Source of the DNA: Lathyrus oleraceus | Taxonomy: Eukaryota > Streptophyta > Magnoliopsida > Fabales > Fabaceae | Assembly: GCF_024323335.1 (NCBI RefSeq) | Contig: NC_066580.1 | Span: forward strand, 259,391,332 to 259,455,331 | Length of the DNA stretch: 64,000 nucleotides | Reading direction: 5' to 3' | Shown: one piece after another, positions 57,331 to 64,000 of the stretch | Numbering within the stretch: the first letter of the stretch is position 1 | Layout: each line of letters starts with the position of its first letter | Notes under the pieces: generated by a model | What the model was told of the DNA's origin: nothing | Database searches by the model: none | What the model saw: the letters and a program-made list of their open reading frames with translations, nothing else | Position numbers and translations under genes: made by a program

Positions 57331-60300
57331 GCTTTGCTAGAGCAATCCAAACCCTCCATTTCATAGAATTCTTGAAGGTTTCATTTGAAATCGAGCTTGA
57401 ACTTCATCTTCTGTTTGGAAGTTCAAACTCCAAGAATGCATTGCCTTCTTCATCTCAATTGGTTTCTGCAAGCAATAGGAAGAGAAAGCAAGCAAATCCA
57501 GATCAAGATCAATTGAATTTGAAGCAGCTCGAAGGTGATTTTTCAGAAATTTTATCTCTTAGATTCACTCTCAAATCTTCACCATTTTTTGTGATTTTTG
57601 GTTAGCTGAAGTTCTACCAATGTAGGCAACAACATTGAGTTGCTTTGAGGTCAAATTGAAGCAACTCAGTTCATGATCCTCAAAATTCAAATCCCCGTAT
57701 CTTTCTATATACTTGGAATTGGAGAAAATTAAGGTCAGATTCGTGATCCTGAGTATTTTCTCTTTAAAATAACGTCCTTTTTTGTCATTTTCCATTGAAT
57801 TGAAGTTGCACCAGTCCGGTGAAGGTCACCAGAGAAGATGACCGGAGCCCTAGCTCCGGTGGTGTGTTGTCACGCTTCCTGGCCATCTGATCAAGTTGAA
57901 ATGTTATAATCTGGATCGTTCCATTTGATTACCACACGTACATCTGTTTGACCAAGGTCCACCACGGAACACGCGCGTGTGGCCATCAGATCTACAACCT
58001 CAATTAATGAGGGAGATCTGATGGCCCTTGTTTTTTTGTATTTTCTGATTTTATGTTTAATCCATTTATTTTGTTTAATGCAGAATAATTTCATTTTTAA
58101 TCCAAAAAATATGGGACTTTCACCAAAAATCTTTAAATATTTTCTTCTTTCATTTTCTGAATTAAAATTATTTTTTGGATTAATTTTGATATTTTTCATG
58201 AATTAATTATTTTTGTGCATATTTTTAATTGTTTGAAAATACTTCTGACTTTTTAAAAGGTTTTAGGTGTTTTGAAGAGGTTTTAGGTTTTGACCAAATT
58301 AAATTGAATTTTAATGCATTTTAATTTGATTTTTTAATTGATAAATTGTGTAAAAATTATGTTTAGCCATTTTTATAGTCTTGAGATGTTTGACTATTTG
58401 TTTGGGCCTTGGTCATGTTTGATTTGACTTTTATTGGATTAAAATCATTGTATTTAGGGGATTGGTGAACTGTACATTTCATCTTCCAAAATGAATTAAA
58501 GTGATTTTAATTTGATAAAATTCCTCCCATGATCAATTTTTGTTTCTCTCATCTCCCCTCCCTCTTCATCTTCATCCCATTCTCTCCCATCCCTCTCATT
58601 AACCAATGAAATCTCAAGATCCTAAGGCTAAGTGGTTCATCAATAACCTTGTGTTAGATGAACCAATACAAGTATGGATGAGATATGCCCGTCCTTTTTA
58701 TCTTATCTTTTAGTGTGTGGTACGGTTTAGGAGTTTGGTTCATTATATCAAATCTCTAACATGCATTCGCACCTAAATTTTTATTGCCCGGCCTCAGATA
58801 GTTGCAACTTCTACATAAGTCCAATTACGATTGCTTATTATAGAGCTAAATTTTGACCCTAAAGGCATATAATTCTAGTAAGTGAGATTGTAAGTCTCCC
58901 ATCTTTCATGGTATTGTGTGGGAACTTGGCCTTTTTTCCTTCCTTTGGAAGATGTCTTGGTTCTAGGATTCATGCTTGTGAATAGATGGTTGAGTGTTCT
59001 CCAAAGAATGACTTAATCAATTGAAAAGCATGACACCACTAACATCTAACTAACTTTGACTAACATTTGACTAATTCTTTATTAATATTGCTTTACTTTC
59101 AAGTCATTTATTTTTATGCAATTTAATTTCAAGTCATTTACCATTCATTGTCACTTTGCTTATTTATGTTTATGCCATTTTCACTTTGCTAATTTCAGCC
59201 ATATATTGTGATTATTTGCTTGTGTATTTTGATTGTGCTTGTGGTCTTATGACCTTAAAATACTTAATAAACAACAAAAACCCTAAAAAATGTTTGTGTG
59301 AACTGTTGGGTTTGATCTTAACTTATGGACTTAGGATTAGGCAATATTCCATATGCAAATGGATTTGGCCAATGCCAACATTTCGGAGACTAAGTGATTG
59401 TGATATGAGCCTTCGTCTGATGCAAGTATTAGGATCCACTAGAATTCATCTGCCACATGGTCTTGATGCCAATTGTTATTTTGATTCTGATGCATTATTC
59501 TGAGTTAATCAAGGAGTAGTCCATCTGATACAAGAGAAGACAAAGAAGACTGCTAGCTATGGGATTTGCTTGCTTGAACGTGGCCATCTTTATTTGATGC
59601 CTTGATCTTTATGATGTCTGATTTTTCTGATTGTTTGTTGATAATTGCTTGAATCAAGGTCCAAAGGGAAAATGGGTTTTCTATATGATATTCTTGTCTG
59701 TTGGATTGCATCCCATTGGTCAGATCTTTTCAAGTCTAGACTTTTAATTTTATGCTTAGGATAAGTCTCTTCATCTCCTCCCACTTCTTAAATTTCAAAA
59801 TCTCCCCCTTTTCAAAAACCTTCTTTTCTTGTGATTTCAAACTTAGACCTATTTCAAATAGAAACTTTGGTCTTATGCCATTGCATTTTTAAACTCCTTT
59901 TCTTAAAATCAAACTTGTAAATAAATCTAATCATATTGACTTAAAATTTCAAAAGACAAAAAGAACTAACAACCTCATTCAAACTTTTGGCCCCTTTGTT
60001 CCACCTTTTTTAAAACTTTTGATTAAAAGTAACTCACCCATTTTGAAGTTGATACCACGAACTACGAGGTTTTGATCCCTCATTTTTATGTTGGTACGTA
60101 AGCACAAGTCCGAAGGTCTTGTCAAACACAAAAATATAATCAATGAATTCTTTTGTCATCCCCACACTCTATTTATCTAGAACATTTTTATACCAAAAAC
60201 ACATATACACATAAAAAAGGGCTCCCTAGAAATACCTAGGACACTTTGAATGTTAACACATTCCCTCTGTGTAACCAACCCCCTTACCTGTAACTCTGGC

Positions 60301-60451
60301 ATTTATTAGTTTTGATTTGAAAACTTCTTATCTCTGGGTTTTGTTCGTACTTTTCCCTTTTCCTCCGGGAACAATAAAAGCACGGTGGTGACTCTGGTTT
60401 TATTGACGTCAAGTTTATCCATAGCTTGATGGTCATGAATTTACCTCTACA
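57331..60451 (+). mobile_element. 5' LTR of element E, end part only (3.1 kb)
   Basis: Ends TTACCTCTACA at 60451 just before the PBS. It lacks the LTR start, and no TATA box like that of B or D is seen, so the promoter is gone. Segments 57630-57840 are the inverted copy of 57020-57230, which gives the palindrome. 58080-58340 is very AT-rich. No coding frame is credible. Confidence 0.85.
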
Positions 60452-60460
60452 GAAATTAAG

Positions 60461-60478
60461 TGGCGACTCGGCTGGAGA
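60461..60478 (+). other. Primer-binding site of E
   Basis: TGGCGACTCGGCTGGAGA, two changes from the B/D site. Confidence 0.75.
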
Positions 60479-61333
60479 GTAGTCTTCAGTGGGTTTAGCC
60501 TACTTTTTTATGTGTATATAGTTGTATATTTGATGTTTGTATATTTTTTTGTATAATATAATATGTCTGTTGTGTTTGGTGATTTTTGAGTGATGAGATA
60601 AGTTTTAACCCGTAGTTGAGTGCAATTAAGATATGAGGATGGTATAGTCATGTTCAACTTGTGTAGAGTAGTCCTTAACAAGTTGGCTTGAGACCCATCT
60701 ACTCAGTGGAGACCCTTTTGGAGTTATTGATGTCACACAAGTTATTTGTTGTTAGACATTACTTTCTCTGATTTGGGGTCCGAGAAGCTGAGAACCGTAG
60801 AACATTTAACCCAACTTGGCCTATTTAGGACGTAGTACAGAGATTGTTTAGGTGTAGACCTGATAACAGTTGTTACGCGATACTACACTCGGACGAGTTT
60901 CTCTTGAGAATATTATGGGTTGATGAGTCAGTCATCCTAACCTATAATATCTGATAGATGGAATTAAGACTCTGGGAACTTTTTAGAACATGATCTACAG
61001 GTTCTTATCCTTAGTACACTCCTTTGAGATGGTTCTTAACTTGACTCCATGCTCGTGATTCACAAAAAACCCTTTGATACTTGGTTGATCCGATCAAGTC
61101 TTACTAATATCAATGGAACTCGGGTGTTGATAAGGTGAAAATCACAATCCACCAAAATGGATGATTGATCTTGAATATGACTTGATCCATCCCTTGACCT
61201 TTGTTTGTTTCGCCTTGTGTGTGATCCCTTATATGTGATTGTTGCATTCATGCATTCATGTGCATCATAACATTCATCATAGAAAAAATAAATTTCAAGG
61301 AACTAAGGTCTCATTTGAAAATATTTTCAGACC
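60479..61333 (+). other. 5' UTR of element E
   Basis: 0.86 kb non-coding leader colinear with those of B and D. Nothing else recognised. Confidence 0.6.
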
Positions 61334-62830
61334 ATGGATTGTGGACGAAGGAACACCTAGAACTACAGTTTCAGATGTCCTGATTTGAAAGAGCTAAGGA
61401 AGTTATCATCTTTTGTATTAGATCCCTTGGACTTCAAGCAACGTTATGAGAAGCTTTTATCTATATTACCTGCTGATGTGGTTGAATGAATCTTGAGTGT
61501 TTTGGTTCAGTTCTACGACCCTCTCTACCGTTGCTTCACTTTTCCAGATTATCAGCTTGTGCCTACGTTAGAGGAGTATGCCCATCACTTGGGAATACCT
61601 GTTTCTGACAAAGCGCCTTTTAGTGGATTGGAGGAGATTCCCAGATCTCATATCATAGTTGAAGCTCTTCATCTGAAGAAGACTGAGATTGAGACTCATT
61701 GGGTGAAGAAAGGAGGTATTTTTGGGTTGACTTCTGAATTCCTCATTGGAAAATCTACTGTCTTTTCTCAAGCCGGTAATGTCGATGCTTTTGAAGCCAT
61801 CTTTGTGTTTATCATTTATGGTTTGGATTTGTACCCTAACGTTGATGATTTTGTTGATGTTAATGCCATTAGAATCTTCTTGATTGGGAATCCAGTTCCT
61901 ACTCTGTTGGGTGACATGTATTTCTCTTTGCATTTGAGGAATTCTAAAGGTGGTGGGACTATTGTGCATTGTGTTCCTCTTCTGTGCAAGTGGTTTCTTT
62001 CACACTTTCCTCAGATGCCCACTTTTGTGGAGAACAAACAATGTCTACGGTGGTCCCAGAGACTTATGGCTCTCACTAATGATGATGTTGTTTGTTATGA
62101 TTCTGCATTGAGGAGTGTGGACATTATTGATAGTTGTGGTGAATTCTCTAATGTTCCCCTCATTGGTACACAAGGAGGAATCAATTGCAACCCTGCTTTA
62201 GCTCATCGTCATCTTGGGTTCCCCTTGAGAGACAAACCTAATAACACTCAGTTACAAGGTCTTTTCTATCAAGAGAGTAAAGATCCTCAACATTTGAAGC
62301 AGAAGATGGTACATGCTTGGTATAATATGCATAGGAAAGGAAGATTCGAGCATGGTACGCGCAACTGTATATCTTTGGAAGCTTACACTACTTGGCTGAA
62401 GAAAAGAGCTTTGGAGTTGAAGATACCGTATGCTTGTGAGAGACCTATGTCTTTGGTTGTGGCTGAGCCATCAAGTCTCCCTAACCAAGATATAGAGGAG
62501 TTGGAGGACGAAGTCTCCAAGATGAAGTAAGAGAAGGACATGTGCGAAAATCGGTTCCATGCTTTGAACTGAAAGCATGAGGAGTTGCAGCTTGAGTCAA
62601 AAGACAAAGACACACTTATTTAACTTCTTGAAGACCGAGTAGTGAAGAGAAAGAGAGAGACAGAGGGTCTATCTTCATCTAGTATGCCTCAGCCTTCCTG
62701 TTCATGGAAGGAGATTGTTGATCAGCGTGTCCTTGAGAAGGCTCAGATGAAGACATCTTTTGAGTCTGAGATTTGACGCATCTGAAGGAAGTACGCGCCC
62801 GCAGCCAGATCATCTGACACTGTTACTAGG
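61334..62830 (+). pseudogene. ORF1 of element E, broken by stops
   Basis: ATG 61334 (MDCGRRNT), then TAG at 61358 and TGA at 61487. After that a long open stretch (61490-62527) holds FYDPLYRCFTFPDYQLVP, LEEYAHHLGIPV, FVDVNAIRIFLIGNPVPT and HFPQMPTFVENKQCLRWSQR, the same blocks as in D. TAA at 62528 and further stops near 62570, 62620, 62774 and 62783 kill the coiled-coil end. Function unknown, as for B and D. Confidence 0.85.
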
Positions 62831-63055
62831 GGATCCTTAGGACGGCCAGTTTCCTTTTCTCTTGTATTTGTACTTTTGGTTTCCGAAATTGTACACATGG
62901 TAATCCTTCCAAATTTTATGAATAAAAATAGATTTTATGGTCAATCAAATTGTCTTTACTATTATTATTTGAATATATTTGCAAATAGAACTTCATGTGT
63001 TCCTGGAATTAAAAACAAACAAAAACATTGCAGCTCATGCATCATTTGCATAACA

Positions 63056-63071
63056 GGTTTTCTTCTGCCAG
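63056..63071 (+). promoter_or_regulatory. Candidate 3' splice site before gag (E)
   Basis: GGTTTTCTTCTGCCAG directly followed by the gag ATG: a pyrimidine tract plus CAG. D has the equivalent GTCTCTCTTTCGCCAG before its ATG at 51863. It could be the acceptor of an intron that removes ORF1 or its tail; no donor has been shown. Confidence 0.35.
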
Positions 63072-64000
63072 ATGTCTTATCGGTTATTCTTCTATGCTTC
63101 AGGCAAGCTGACTCACCGATACAACATTCGCGCCAATCAACCCAAGATCATGGAAAATTTGGAACAAGAGAATAAAGAGTTAAAGGATGAGATTTCACGG
63201 TTGATTTCCATGATGGAGTCTGTTCTTGCGGCGCAGAATCAGCCTTCAACAACTCCTACAACTCCTCCCCAGAGGACTGTCATTTCTAAGGTAGCTACTT
63301 CAACCGTTATCGTCACTGCTAGCCAATCTGGTCCATCCATGCCTGCTGGATTCCCGTGGGGAATGCCGCTAAACTTTGTTCCTGAAGGGTTTGCACCTAC
63401 CTTTGTCTATATGTTGGCATCTAGCCCAATCATGTCTATGCCACCACCAGTTGTTAATACTTTGCCGCGTGTTAAGGACACCATCTACAATTCTGATCCA
63501 TTTCAGGGCCCAGACGTATATGAGAAGATGGATGAAATGAAGGATCAGTTCCTCGAGCTTCGAAAGGAGTTGAAAACATTGAGAGGAAAGGACCTGTTTG
63601 GTAAGAATGACGTTGAACTCTGCCTAGTGTTGAATGTGAAGATCCCTATGAAGTTCAAAGTCCCCGACTTTGAAAAGTATAAGGGAAATACTTTTCCACT
63701 AAGCCACCTTGTTATGTACGCCAGGAAGATGTCAACTCAAACTGATAATGATCACTTGCTGATTCACTACTTTCAAGACAATTTGACTGGTGTTGCTCTA
63801 AGATGGTATATAGGGTTGGACAGAGCAAGTGTTCGTTCTTTCAACGACTTAGGAGAGGCCTTTGTTAAGAAATACAAGTACAATGTTGATATGGAGCCCA
63901 ATAGAGACAAATTGAGGTCTATGTCTCAGAAATATAAAGAGACGTTTAAAGAGTATGCCCAAAGGTGGAGGGAACTTGCAGTCTGGATTAATCCTCCCTT
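63072..64000 (+). CDS. gag: gag of element E, open to the window edge (partial)
   Basis: Reading from ATG 63072 (MSYRLFFYASGKLTHRYN) I find no stop in about 310 codons up to base 64000. Coiled coil ENLEQENKELKDEI at residues ~28-45, Thr/Pro-rich linker, MPAGFPWGMP, then the gag core with KFKVPDFEKYKGNTFPLSH, LTGVALRWYIGLD and FKEYAQRWRELA. The start codon matches that of D. It is the only gag in the window without a visible break, although its ORF1 and LTR are damaged. The zinc knuckle and protease lie outside the window, so completeness cannot be judged. Confidence 0.8.
   Translation, partial: MSYRLFFYASGKLTHRYNIRANQPKIMENLEQENKELKDEISRLISMMESVLAAQNQPSTTPTTPPQRTVISKVATSTVIVTASQSGPSMPAGFPWGMPLNFVPEGFAPTFVYMLASSPIMSMPPPVVNTLPRVKDTIYNSDPFQGPDVYEKMDEMKDQFLELRKELKTLRGKDLFGKNDVELCLVLNVKIPMKFKVPDFEKYKGNTFPLSHLVMYARKMSTQTDNDHLLIHYFQDNLTGVALRWYIGLDRASVRSFNDLGEAFVKKYKYNVDMEPNRDKLRSMSQKYKETFKEYAQRWRELAVWINPP

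Larger units (their letters stand above)
57331..64000 (+). mobile_element. Element E: 5' part of an Ogre-type element, running off the window
   Basis: Truncated 5' LTR, PBS, 5' UTR, broken ORF1 and an open gag frame. Order and spacing equal those of B and D. Protease and pol lie beyond 64000. Confidence 0.85.

Noticed and set aside
57300..57605. 101-codon open frame on the plus strand
   Set aside because: Lies in E's LTR across the rearranged junction; no domain.
62876..63175. 99-codon open frame
   Set aside because: Out of frame with both ORF1 and gag; overlaps the start of E's gag, which has the family motifs.

Overview
The window is plant nuclear DNA made almost entirely of nested LTR retrotransposons. 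No host gene, rRNA or tRNA was found. The dominant family is a very large Ty3/gypsy element of the Tat lineage, Ogre type. The marks are LTRs of about 4.7-4.8 kb starting TGTAAGACCCTAATTTTG, a primer-binding site TGGCGACTCTGCTGGGGA, an extra ORF1 before gag, an intron between protease and reverse transcriptase, two RNase H domains, and a long repeat-rich 3' UTR. Such elements are typical of legumes, above all the pea/vetch tribe (Fabeae), so a legume of that kind is my best guess for the host; this is inference from the element family, not from a host gene.

Layout. 1-2497: end of an unassigned LTR element (perhaps Ty1/copia), itself hit by a solo LTR at 455-1733 flanked by GAAAG target-site duplications. 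2498-6665: element A (+), a 5'-truncated, decayed pol with the start of its 3' UTR. 6666-7423: minus-strand LTR start. 7424-9746: 3' UTR with a 31-bp minisatellite, polypurine tract and LTR start of an orphan element F (possibly A's own tail). 9747-11022: minus-strand LTR end. 11023-30280: element B (+), the most complete plus-strand copy: 5' LTR, PBS, ORF1, gag, protease, intron, pol, 3' UTR, truncated 3' LTR. 30281-37381: element C (-), LTR start half, 3' UTR, 3' part of pol. 37382-57240: element D (-), complete 3' LTR, 3' UTR, pol, intron, protease, gag, ORF1, PBS, truncated 5' LTR. 57331-64000: element E (+), truncated 5' LTR, PBS, ORF1 and a gag frame that is still open at the window edge.

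How the parts work together. In a live element the LTR promoter makes one RNA. ORF1 gives a protein of unknown role, gag the particle protein, and splicing of a ~260-280 bp intron joins the gag-protease frame to RT, gypsy-type RNase H, archaeal-type RNase H and integrase. Priming is at the PBS, plus-strand priming at AAATAGGGGC. In this window ORF1, pol and the B and D gag and protease frames carry stops or frameshifts; E gag is the exception as far as it can be read.

The most interesting points are (1) a three-hairpin module just after the pol stop in all four pol copies, with a compensated base-pair change; (2) a 730-bp tandem duplication in B that duplicates the intron acceptor; (3) an in-frame deletion in B that joins the RT palm directly to the second RNase H; (4) two large head-to-head LTR palindromes at 28252-32322 and 54410-60451, which reflect either nested insertion plus deletion, an inversion, or misassembly; and (5) 3' UTR minisatellites of 31 bp and 41 bp.
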